Origin: a bacterium
GTDB lineage: Bacteria > Desulfobacterota > Binatia > DP-6
Reading direction: 5' to 3'
Assembly: GCA_026129405.1 (NCBI GenBank)
Contig: JAHCID010000005.1
Coordinates: 186,001-250,000 of the forward strand
Length of the DNA: 64,000 nt
The position numbers and the translations under genes were made by a program. The notes beneath the pieces are model-generated. The model made no database searches, had not been told where the DNA came from, and was given only the letters and a program-made list of their open reading frames with translations. Shown in pieces: positions 17,411 through 26,444 of the stretch. How positions within the stretch are numbered: the first letter of the stretch is position 1; every line of letters starts with the position of its first letter.

Positions 17411-17913
17411 TCAGGCGTTCACGGCGAGCACGGCCGCGGCGGCGTAGCCGGCGGCCAGGGGCAGGGCGATGGGCAGCGGCGCGGCGACGCCGGCTCCGGC
17501 GGCGCGTGGACCGCGCATCACGGCGAGGGCGGTCGCCAGCGTCGGGCGCTCTGCCGAGGCGGCGCCATGGACGAGGACGCCGAGCACGATGGTCGCGGCC
17601 CCGAGCACGGTGCCGTGCAGAACGGCGACGGGGCCGAGCCAGGCGCCGGCTACCACGGCCAGGCGCAGCTCGCCGGTGCCGGCACCGAGGGCGAGCGCGA
17701 CGACGCCGAAGATCGCGGCCGCGACCGCGGCACCCGCGAGGGCGTCGCGTGCGCCGATGCCGCCGTCCCAGGCGGCGACGGCGACGGCCGCCGCGAGCGC
17801 CACGGCGCAGCACCACGCCGGCAGGCGACGGCCGCGGGCGTCGCACCACACGGCGGCACCGAGGTAGGCGAGCAGGCCGGCGACGCCGGCGACGGTGAGG
17901 GACGGCGCGTGCA

Positions 17914-17914
<1 letters not shown>
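17411..17914 (-). CDS. A24-type prepilin-peptidase-like membrane protein with altered active site
   Basis: 167 aa, about five hydrophobic helices. The first catalytic Asp context is present (WCDARGRRLPAW, compare D..TRRIPN). The second signature, normally GxGD followed by Lys/Val, reads GTGELRL, so the catalytic Asp is Glu. A24 peptidases need both aspartates, so activity may be reduced or lost, or Glu may substitute. The ATG overlaps the stop of the NtrC-type regulator by ATGA. No pilin-like gene is adjacent. Family assignment rests on length, topology and the two motif regions. Confidence 0.68.
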
Positions 17915-19329
<1,415 letters not shown>

Positions 19330-19845
19330 CAGAGCCCGTCGGTTGGCGCGGCTGTGTCAGCCCTGACGCAAGCCGCGTGCCGTGTGTCGGGGCCGGCGGG
19401 GGGCGCGGCGGCCGTCCGGCCGTGGCGTTGCAACTCCTTGCGGCGACAGCGATTCGGCGGCGTCTGGCAGCGCGGCGGGAGCGCGAGTGCGGCGGCGCTC
19501 GGCACGGCGACGGCGTCACGGACCTGTCGCGGCGGCACCCGGGTGGCGGTTCGGGGCATGCTGGCCCGGACGGGCGATCGGGCCGCGGCAGCCGTCGGTG
19601 CCCACGGGCGGGCGCCCGCCGCACGCGGTGCGCGCGTCCCGTCACGGACGCGAACGAGCGGGGTGGCGACGCGCCGCCAAGGCGACGTGCCGTCGCGTGG
19701 GCGCGGAACGGGGGCACGGCGGCCCCTTTGCGCACGCGACACGGGACGTGCGTCCGGCGTGGCGGCGTCACGCGGGGGGCGGCGTCGCGCGGGCGACGCC
19801 GCCCGGGGGGGTGGTGCCAACGCGGGACCGGAGGCCCCGCGCAGA
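19330..19845. other. Non-coding spacer upstream of the NtrC-type operon
   Basis: About 515 bases of extremely GC-rich DNA. Open frames on both strands are Arg/Ala/Pro-rich and match nothing. It must contain the promoter of the minus-strand operon. I searched by eye for GG-N10-GC sigma-54 elements and found no convincing one. Confidence 0.6.
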
Positions 19846-20070
19846 TCAGTCGTCGGCTAGGGCGGCGGTGCGGAACAGGTCGTCCGTGAGGCCGCGCTTG
19901 CGCGCGAGGTCCTGGATGGCCTTCCATGCGAGCTTGCTCGGCTCGGCGTGGGCGTTTTCCCACCGGTTCACGGTCGAGACGGTCACGGCGATCTCGTGGG
20001 CGAACTCCTCCTGCGTCATGCCGAGCTTCTGCCGGAGGCTGCGGATCAGGTTGCCTGCGTTCTCTTCCAT
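19846..20070 (-). CDS. Small XRE/Cro-type DNA-binding protein
   Basis: 74 aa. A single helix-turn-helix (about 8-58: IRSLRQKLGMTQEEFAHEIAVTVSTVNRWENAHAEPS) occupies most of the protein, with the characteristic second-helix TQEEFA and recognition helix TVSTVNRWE. ATG 20070 has GAGAGGAA upstream. It stands alone between the NtrC-type operon and divergent 20273, and may regulate either. The target is unknown. Confidence 0.85.
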   Translation of the reverse strand: MEENAGNLIRSLRQKLGMTQEEFAHEIAVTVSTVNRWENAHAEPSKLAWKAIQDLARKRGLTDDLFRTAALADD

Positions 20071-20272
20071 TGTATTCCTCTCGCGTTCGCGTCACGCGCC
20101 GGGACCGACGCGTTTCCGGGGCGAGGTGAGCAACTGACGTGCCACGGGCGCACGCAGAGCGCGCGGGCTATTCCCCGCGCTCGGCTGTGCCAGCTGCGGC
20201 GAAAATGTGATTCGTCCGGCGAGGGTGCGTCACTGCTTCCGGGCCGCTGGGTGCCATGCTACGGACCCGGCC

Positions 20273-20734
20273 ATGTCGCCGCTTCGCCATCGCGCGCTGC
20301 TCGTCGCGCTCGCTCTGCTGGCTGCCGCCGGCGTCGCCCGGGCGGCCGAGCCCGGCAGCCCCGAGGACGTCCTCACGCGCTATCTCACCGCCATCAAGGC
20401 GGAGAAGTTCGAGGACGCGTACCCGCTCGTGTCGAAGGCCATGCGCCAGGGCAAGGACAAAGAGGTGTACGTGAAGGAGTCGAGGGCGCTGATGGCGTTC
20501 GCCGACGTCAAGATCTTCTCGTTCCAAGTCGGCAAGGCCAAGGTCGACGGCGACAAGGCCCAGGTGCCGAACGTTCTCGAGTCGCAGGACCGCTTCGCGA
20601 ACACGCTCGGCCTCACCGAGTACGAGCTCTACACGCTCGTGAAGGAGGACGGTGCGTGGAAGGTCGATCAGCAGCTGCTGCTCGAGCCCGCGCAGGTGAA
20701 GGAGTGGTTCCCGGATCTCGCGCCGAAGACGTAA
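20273..20734 (+). CDS. Exported NTF2-like (DUF4878-type) protein
   Basis: 153 aa from ATG 20273, chosen because a signal peptide starts there (MSPLRHRALLVALALLAAAGVARA). The mature part begins SPEDVLTRYLTAIKAEKFEDAYPLVS, the first helices of the cystatin/NTF2-like fold seen in DUF4878 proteins, and ends in an ELYTLVKEDGAWKVDQQ strand pair. Such domains usually bind small ligands or partners in the periplasm. It precedes the promoter at 20762, so it is probably separate from the transport operon. Confidence 0.7.
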   Translation: MSPLRHRALLVALALLAAAGVARAAEPGSPEDVLTRYLTAIKAEKFEDAYPLVSKAMRQGKDKEVYVKESRALMAFADVKIFSFQVGKAKVDGDKAQVPNVLESQDRFANTLGLTEYELYTLVKEDGAWKVDQQLLLEPAQVKEWFPDLAPKT

Positions 20735-20761
20735 TCCGTCTGCGACGGCGCTGAGACCCCA

Positions 20762-20790
20762 TTGACACTCTAACACAGGGTTTGTTAGGT
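20762..20790 (+). promoter_or_regulatory. Promoter of the YCF48-RND operon
   Basis: A perfect -35 TTGACA (20762-20767) is followed after 17 bases by TTAGGT (20785-20790), a weak -10. A weak -10 and near-consensus -35 is common at regulated promoters. It lies 48 bases before ATG 20838, and an inverted repeat covers the spacer and -10. Confidence 0.6.
20770..20788. promoter_or_regulatory. Palindromic operator CTAACA-N7-TGTTAG
   Basis: A perfect 6-bp inverted repeat with a 7-base centre (CAGGGTT) sits between -35 and -10. This geometry and the TAACA/TGTTA half-sites are typical of TetR-family repressor operators. A dimer bound here would block RNA polymerase. No TetR gene is in the window, so the regulator would act in trans. 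Confidence 0.6.
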
Positions 20791-20837
20791 CCGCCGCCGC
20801 GGGGGGCCTGGCCGCACGGCCCACCGGGGGAGGTTTC

Positions 20838-21920
20838 ATGCGCCGCTGGCGGATCCCTGTCGGGATCATGTTGTGCGCCCTGACCTTGGGGTGTCACCGA
20901 GAAGTCGAGATGACGCCGCTCGCCGAGCGGACCATCTACGTCACCGATCGGTTTTTCGATGTACAGGCGCTCTCGAAGGATCGTGCCGTGGTCGTCGGCT
21001 ACGCCGGTAAGGTCCTCGAGACGAAGGACGGCGGTCGCAACTGGACCATGCTGCCGAGCGGCACCGACCAGGCGCTCTACGGCGTGAAGTTCGTCGACGA
21101 GAACACCGGCTGGATGGTCGGCCAGGACGGCCTCGTCCTGCACACGCAGGACGGCGGCAAGAGCTGGCAGAAGCAGGAGTCGAACGCGACCTTCACGGAG
21201 CCTGACGGCACCGAGAAGCGCGCCTACCTGTTCAACGTCGACGCCGTCGACGCCAACACCGCGTGGGCCGTCGGCGACCGCTCGATCCTCGTGTCGACGA
21301 CCGACGGCGGCAAGACCTGGCGGTCGCGCAAGGTGCCGATGGAGGCCGACCTCTCCGGCGGCCAGAGTCTCGCGGCCGCCGATCCGATCTTCTACGACGT
21401 CCGCTTCGTATCGCCGACCGAGGGCTGGATCGTGGGTGAGTTCGGCAAGGTGATGCACACCACCGACGGCGGCGAGACCTGGAAGGAGCAGACGCGGTCG
21501 CTTCTCGAGGGCACGGAGTTTTTCGATCTCCTCGACCTGCCGACGCTCTTCGGCGTCTACGCGCGCGACCCGCAAACGGCGGTCGCCGCCGGCCTCGAGG
21601 GCCACATCGCGCGCACGTCGAACGGCATCGACTGGTCCTACAGCCAGACCGACGGCGGCGACTTCAAGCTCGTCGATCCGCTCTACGACATCGTCCTCTT
21701 CCCCGACGGTGGCGGTTGGGCGGTGGGCGCCGCCGGCCAGGTGGTGAAGCATGATCCCGACTCCGACATCTGGCGCCGGGCCGAGATCGGCCAGGACGTG
21801 CTGACCTGGCTTCGCGCCGTCGACTTTTCCGATCCCCAGCACGGTTGGATGGTGGGCGGCTTCGGCCTCATCTTCCGGACCACGGACGGCGGCACGACGT
21901 GGCTGCCGTCGCAGGGATGA
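20838..21920 (+). CDS. YCF48/BNR-type beta-propeller lipoprotein
   Basis: 360 aa. The signal peptide ends in a lipobox (LTLGC), so it is probably a membrane-anchored lipoprotein. The rest is a YCF48/Asp-box propeller. Five copies of the blade motif T.DGG..W (TKDGGRNW, TQDGGKSW, TTDGGKTW, TTDGGETW, TTDGGTTW) are each preceded by a G(W/A).VG strand. In plants and cyanobacteria YCF48 assists photosystem II assembly. In heterotrophs such proteins often neighbour MMPL/RND and DUF1329 genes, as here, and are presumed periplasmic partners of the pump. It lies 15 bases upstream of the transporter. Regulation is by the promoter and operator at 20762-20790. Confidence 0.88.
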   Translation: MRRWRIPVGIMLCALTLGCHREVEMTPLAERTIYVTDRFFDVQALSKDRAVVVGYAGKVLETKDGGRNWTMLPSGTDQALYGVKFVDENTGWMVGQDGLVLHTQDGGKSWQKQESNATFTEPDGTEKRAYLFNVDAVDANTAWAVGDRSILVSTTDGGKTWRSRKVPMEADLSGGQSLAAADPIFYDVRFVSPTEGWIVGEFGKVMHTTDGGETWKEQTRSLLEGTEFFDLLDLPTLFGVYARDPQTAVAAGLEGHIARTSNGIDWSYSQTDGGDFKLVDPLYDIVLFPDGGGWAVGAAGQVVKHDPDSDIWRRAEIGQDVLTWLRAVDFSDPQHGWMVGGFGLIFRTTDGGTTWLPSQG

Positions 21921-21935
21921 TGGTGGAGGACCGTC

Positions 21936-24608
21936 ATGAGCAGCGGTGAAACCAGCGAACAGGATAAAAAAGCGCTCTACTGGCTCGGAGAGCGTCTCAT
22001 CGATTACCGGCACCCGGTCACCATCGTCGTCGCGCTGGTCACGGCGCTGTTCGGTTACTGGGCCTTCCAGCTGAAGCTCGAGACCAGCTTCGGCGATCTG
22101 CTCCCGCAGACGCACCCCTTCGTCCAGATCCACAACAAGTACGCGCCCACCTTCGGCGGCGCGAACAACATCCAGCTGATGGTCGAGGTGCCCGAGGGGG
22201 ACATCTTCAACGTCCCGACCCTCGCACGCATCTACAAGATCACGGAAGCCGTGGACCAGGTCTACGGCGTGAACCACAACCAGATCGACTCGATCGGCCA
22301 CCGCACCACGCGCTACCTGCGCGCCCAGTCGGGCGGGTTCCTACGCGCCGAGCCGATCATGATCGGCCTGCCGAAGACGCCCGAGGACGCGGCGAACATC
22401 AAGCGCATCGTCCACAACACGGAGAGCGTCTACGGCATCCTCGTCTCGCTCGACGACCAGGCTGCGCTGGTGCGCGCCAACTTCATCGAGGGGCGTCTCG
22501 ATCACCGGCGCACGTTCACCGAGTTCAACGAGCGCGTCATCGCGCCGTTCGAGCGCGGCTGGTTCGGCGCGCTGATCAAGGGCAAGGATCCGCTCAAGCC
22601 CGATCAGCCGACGCCGGCGCTGGTCGAGGCCGTCTATCGCGGCACGACGGCCTTCGAGGCAGAGATCAAGCAGGGCGACGTCATCGTCGCCGTCGACGGC
22701 GTGCCGGTCGCCGACCGCGTCGAGCTCTCCCGCGAGATCGCGGCCAAGCCGCGCGGCGCGCAGGCCACGCTCGACGTCAAGCGCGGCGAGCAGACGGTGC
22801 AGGCGAAGATCACCGTGCCGGAGCCCGACCTCCGGATCTACGTCGCCGGTGAGCCGCGACTCTACGGCTGGGTGTACGCCTACGCGGGCGACGTGTTCTG
22901 GATCCTCACGTTCACGTACTGCCTCGAGTGGATCCTGCGCTGGATGTACTTCCACGACTGGCGTGGGGCGCTGCGTCCGACCCTGACGGGCATCATCGCC
23001 GCGTTCTGGGGCCTCGGCTTCGTGCACCTGATCGGGTTCGCGCTCGATCCGCTGATCCTCGTGATGCCGTTCCTCATCACGGCCAGAGCCGTGAGCCACG
23101 CGATCCAGATGCACGATCGCTATTACGAGGAGTACGAGAAGAACAACTGGCAGCAACGAAAAGCCATCGTGGCGTCGTTCGCCGAGCTCTTCGTGCCGAT
23201 GTTCTCCGGCGTGGCCACGGACGCCTTCGGCGTGCTGGTCATCATGCTGGTGCCGATCGTGATGCTCCAGAAGCTCGCCATCGTGGCGTCGTTCTGGATC
23301 CTCGCGATCACGGTGTCCGAGCTGCTCCTGAACCCGATCGTCTACTACTACCTGCGGCCGCCCGATCCGGAGGTCGTCCTCCAGCGGGATCGCGGATGGT
23401 ACAAGAACCTCGTCCGGCGGGTGACCGACTGGAACATCTCCGCGTCCGGGCGCGGGGTCATCCTCGGCTTCTGGACGATCCTCACGGTGGTGTCGCTCTA
23501 CTTCGCGACCGGCATCACGATCGGGGACCCGACGTCGGCGTCGCCGCTCGTGTGGAAGGATTCCCCGTACAACGTCTCGCACGCACGCATCCAGGAGAAG
23601 TTCGGCGGCGTCGAGCCGCTCATCGTCGTCGCCGAGGGCCACGACCGCGACGCGATGAAGGATCCGTCGGTTCTCCACACCATGGAGAAGTTCCAGCGCT
23701 ACCTCGAGCGCGACCCCGACGTCGGCTACAGCTTCTCGCTGACCGACATCCTGCGCACCGTGAACATGGTGTTCCACGAGCTCGAGCCGAAGTGGGGCGT
23801 CATTCCCAACACCGTGCGCGACGTCGGCCAGACCTTCTTCATCTTCTTCGCGAACTCGCCGCCCACGGAGACCGCGAAGTACGTGACGCCGGACTACCAG
23901 ACGGCACACGTGACCTTCTTCTGCCGCAACCACAAGGGCGACAACATCGCCCGCATCATCCAGCGCGCGCAGGAGTTCATCGCCGCCAACCCGATGGACA
24001 AGGCCGATTTCAAGCTGGCCGGCGGCCTGATCGGCGTGCTCGCAGCCGCCAACCAGGAGCTCCTCCGCAACGACCTGCTGATGAACCTGCTCGGGTTCGG
24101 GTCGATGTACATCATCGTGCTGTTCACCTACCGCTCGTGGGCGGCGGGGTTCTATCTGCTGGCGCCGCTCATGGTGGCGAACATCGTCATCAACGCGACC
24201 ATGGCGCTCGCCGGCATCAGCATCAACATCAACACGCTGCCGCTCGTGACCGTAGGTCTCGGATTCGGCATCGACTACGGCCTCTACATCCTCAGTCGTA
24301 CGATCGAGGAGATCCAGGTGCGTGGCGATCTCACCGAGGCGATGCGCGAGGCGATGGTGACCACCGGCAAGGCGGTCAGCTTTACCGCGGTCTGTATGGT
24401 GTTTAGCACCGCGGCATGGGCCTTCTCGAACATCGCCTTCAACGCCATCATGGGCGTGATGCTGGCGGGTTGGATGCTCATCAGCTTCCTCGCCGGCGTC
24501 TCGCTCCTGCCCGTCATGGTGATCGCGCTGAAGCCGAAGTTCATCATGAAGGAGGCCAACACCAAGAACCCGAACGTCGTCGCTGCGCGCGCCGCGGCGG
24601 CGAGCTGA
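21936..24608 (+). CDS. RND/MMPL-family transporter with PDZ-like domain in periplasmic loop 1
   Basis: 890 aa. One transmembrane helix at about 29-47, a large periplasmic loop, a block of helices from about residue 315 to 470, a second helix and loop, then a final block ending near 875. This is the two-fold MMPL/RND plan. The C-terminal half has GLGFGIDYGLYILSR, the family's proton-relay region. Unusually, residues about 228-292 of loop 1 read as a PDZ-like fold (IKQGDVIVAVDGVPVADRVE). MMPL proteins export lipids, hopanoids or other hydrophobic compounds using proton motive force. Partners are probably the lipoprotein upstream and the DUF1329 proteins downstream. The substrate is not deducible. 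Confidence 0.92.
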   Translation: MSSGETSEQDKKALYWLGERLIDYRHPVTIVVALVTALFGYWAFQLKLETSFGDLLPQTHPFVQIHNKYAPTFGGANNIQLMVEVPEGDIFNVPTLARIYKITEAVDQVYGVNHNQIDSIGHRTTRYLRAQSGGFLRAEPIMIGLPKTPEDAANIKRIVHNTESVYGILVSLDDQAALVRANFIEGRLDHRRTFTEFNERVIAPFERGWFGALIKGKDPLKPDQPTPALVEAVYRGTTAFEAEIKQGDVIVAVDGVPVADRVELSREIAAKPRGAQATLDVKRGEQTVQAKITVPEPDLRIYVAGEPRLYGWVYAYAGDVFWILTFTYCLEWILRWMYFHDWRGALRPTLTGIIAAFWGLGFVHLIGFALDPLILVMPFLITARAVSHAIQMHDRYYEEYEKNNWQQRKAIVASFAELFVPMFSGVATDAFGVLVIMLVPIVMLQKLAIVASFWILAITVSELLLNPIVYYYLRPPDPEVVLQRDRGWYKNLVRRVTDWNISASGRGVILGFWTILTVVSLYFATGITIGDPTSASPLVWKDSPYNVSHARIQEKFGGVEPLIVVAEGHDRDAMKDPSVLHTMEKFQRYLERDPDVGYSFSLTDILRTVNMVFHELEPKWGVIPNTVRDVGQTFFIFFANSPPTETAKYVTPDYQTAHVTFFCRNHKGDNIARIIQRAQEFIAANPMDKADFKLAGGLIGVLAAANQELLRNDLLMNLLGFGSMYIIVLFTYRSWAAGFYLLAPLMVANIVINATMALAGISININTLPLVTVGLGFGIDYGLYILSRTIEEIQVRGDLTEAMREAMVTTGKAVSFTAVCMVFSTAAWAFSNIAFNAIMGVMLAGWMLISFLAGVSLLPVMVIALKPKFIMKEANTKNPNVVAARAAAAS

Positions 24609-24620
24609 GGAGCCCGCACC

Positions 24621-24749
24621 ATGGGTCTCTGGGAATCGATCGCCATCGTCACGGTGTTCAGCATCATCGTCATCGTCGCCGACGAGATGATGCACGCGCG
24701 GCGCCGCAAGCGCCGCGAGGAGCGTGGCGAGAAGTTCCCCGGCCACTGA
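24621..24749 (+). CDS. Small single-span membrane protein (42 aa)
   Basis: ATG 24621 lies 12 bases after the transporter stop, with GAGGAG in between. The 42-aa product has a hydrophobic N-terminal helix (about 4-20: WESIAIVTVFSIIVIVA) followed by a dense basic/acidic tail (ARRRKRREERGEK). The topology would be N-out/C-in. Its coupling to the RND gene suggests a regulatory or stabilising subunit, like AcrZ-type small proteins of other RND pumps. That comparison is by analogy only. I recognise no family. Confidence 0.65.
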   Translation: MGLWESIAIVTVFSIIVIVADEMMHARRRKRREERGEKFPGH

Positions 24750-24767
24750 GCACGCCCTGACGTCACC

Positions 24768-25691
24768 CTGATCGAGGTCGAGCACTGTACGAAGTACTAC
24801 GGCGCCGTGTGCGCCGTGGACGACGTTTCGTTCTCGGTCGGGCGGGGCGAGGTGGCGGCGCTCCTCGGCCCGAACGGGTCGGGGAAGAGCACGCTCATGC
24901 GCTGCCTCATCGGGTACTTCTCGCCGACCTCCGGCCGCGTGCGCGTGGGCGGGGTCGAGGTCGGGGCGGGGCCGGTGTCGGAGCGCCGCCGGGTCGGGTA
25001 CCTGCCCGAGCAGGTGATGCTGTACCCGGATCTGACGGTGCGGCGGTACCTCGCGTTCGTCGCCGAGGTGAAGGGGCTCGACGCGCGGGCGCGGCGGCGC
25101 GCGGTGGGCGAGGCGTTGGAGCGCTGCGGCCTCGTGGCGATGGCCGATCGCCTGACGGGCAAGCTCTCGAAGGGGTATCGCCAGCGTGTCGGCTTGGCCC
25201 AGGCCCTGCTCGGCGATCCCGACGTGCTGGTCCTCGACGAGCCCACGGTCGGGCTCGATCCCGTGCAGGCGGTCGAGATGCGCGGGCTCGTGCGCGCGCT
25301 CGCCGACCGCACGGTCCTGCTCTCGACCCACATCCTCTCCGAGGCGAGCGCGCTGTGCTCGAAGATCGTGATCCTGTCGAAGGGCCGCCTCGTGGCCGAG
25401 GATTCGGCCGACGGGCTGGCGCGGCGGCTCGAGGGCGTCGGCCGCGTACACGTGCGCGTCGAAGGTCCGGCGGACGCCGTGCGGGCGCTGCTCGCCGCCC
25501 TGCCGGGCGTGTCGGCGGTGAGCGTCGACGCGGGCGAGGGCGCCGGGACGCGCTTCGTGCTCAGCGCCCCGGAGCCGGAGGGCGTGCAGCGCGCGGTGGC
25601 GCCGGCGGTCGTGGCGGCGGGCTACACGCTGCTCGAGGTCCAGGTGGCGACGCCGACCCTCGAGGACCTGTTCGTGCGCGCGGTGCGGTGA
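24768..25691 (+). CDS. ABC transporter ATPase (GldA-like), apparent CTG start
   Basis: Conserved sequence begins IEVEHCTKYYGAVCAVDDVSF, the normal N terminus of this family. No ATG, GTG or TTG exists before it after the in-frame stop at 24747; CTG 24768 is at the expected Met. GTG 24807 would cut the first strand. Motifs: Walker A GPNGSGKST, Q-loop, signature LSKGYRQRVGLAQALL, Walker B VLVLDEPTVGLDP, H-loop STHILSE. The C-terminal ~80 residues are a regulatory extension. It energises the permease at 25698. It lies 18 bases after the 42-aa membrane protein. With the next three genes it forms a Gld-type ABC module whose substrate is unknown. Confidence 0.9.
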   Translation: MIEVEHCTKYYGAVCAVDDVSFSVGRGEVAALLGPNGSGKSTLMRCLIGYFSPTSGRVRVGGVEVGAGPVSERRRVGYLPEQVMLYPDLTVRRYLAFVAEVKGLDARARRRAVGEALERCGLVAMADRLTGKLSKGYRQRVGLAQALLGDPDVLVLDEPTVGLDPVQAVEMRGLVRALADRTVLLSTHILSEASALCSKIVILSKGRLVAEDSADGLARRLEGVGRVHVRVEGPADAVRALLAALPGVSAVSVDAGEGAGTRFVLSAPEPEGVQRAVAPAVVAAGYTLLEVQVATPTLEDLFVRAVR

Positions 25692-25697
25692 GCGACC

Positions 25698-26444
25698 ATG
25701 CGGGCGTTCATGGCGGTGCTCCGCAAGGAGCTGCGGACGTACTTCGGCTCGCCGCTGGTCTACCTCGTGGCGGCCGCGTTCCTCGCCTACACCGGCTACT
25801 ACTTCCACTCGGACCTGATCTACTTCGTCACCTTCGGGTTCGGCGTCAGCATCATGGAGAACCTCTGGCAGCTCGTCTTCATGGACGTGCGCCTGGTCTT
25901 GATGCTCGCCATTCCGCTGCTGACCATGCGGCTCCTCGCCGAGGAGCGCCGGCTCGGCACGCTGGAGCTGCTGCTGACGTATCCGGTGCGCGACGGCGTC
26001 CTCGTCGCGGCGAAGCTCGGCGCGTGCATGACCGTCGTCGCGATGCTGCTCGCCTGCACGCTGGCGTACCCGTTCTGGCTCTACGGCATCCAGGCGTTTC
26101 CGATCGCGCCGCTGATCGCGGGGTACCTGGGTCTGCTCCTGCTCGCGTCGGCGTGTGCGTCGTACGGCCTGTTCGTGTCGGCCTGCACCGACAGCCAGGT
26201 GCTCGCTGCGTTCCTCACCGCCATGCCGCTGTTGCTCCTCTGGCTGCTCTCGTGGAACGAGGCCGCGAGCGCGAGCGGCTCGCTCGAGATCGTGCGGGCG
26301 GTGTCGATGTTCAACCACTTCCAACCCTTCACCGTCGGCGTCGTCGACGCGCGCGACGTCTTCTATTTCCTCTTCCTCACCGGCGCGTTCGTGTGGGGCA
26401 CGCTGCGCGTGCTGGAGGCGCGGCAGTGGCGCGGCCGGCGCTGA
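25698..26444 (+). CDS. ABC-2 permease (GldF-like)
   Basis: 248 aa, six predicted helices, of the ABC-2/GldF type. The N terminus has RKELRTYFGSPLVYLV, and the typical cytoplasmic motif EERRLGTLELLLTYPVRDGVLVAAK follows helix 2. It starts 6 bases after the ATPase and overlaps the GldG-like gene by 19 bases, so the three are co-translated. In Flavobacterium the homologues are needed for gliding; elsewhere the system is a generic exporter of unknown cargo. Confidence 0.9.
   Translation: MRAFMAVLRKELRTYFGSPLVYLVAAAFLAYTGYYFHSDLIYFVTFGFGVSIMENLWQLVFMDVRLVLMLAIPLLTMRLLAEERRLGTLELLLTYPVRDGVLVAAKLGACMTVVAMLLACTLAYPFWLYGIQAFPIAPLIAGYLGLLLLASACASYGLFVSACTDSQVLAAFLTAMPLLLLWLLSWNEAASASGSLEIVRAVSMFNHFQPFTVGVVDARDVFYFLFLTGAFVWGTLRVLEARQWRGRR

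Noticed and set aside
19417-19445. Possible sigma-54 promoter (TGGC...TTGC)
   Set aside because: Spacing between the GG and GC elements is four bases too long for the fixed sigma-54 geometry.
22341-26324. 1327-codon minus-strand open frame opposite the RND and ABC genes
   Set aside because: It spans several real plus-strand genes, has no domain resemblance and shows the repetitive Arg/His/Asp composition of GC-rich shadows.
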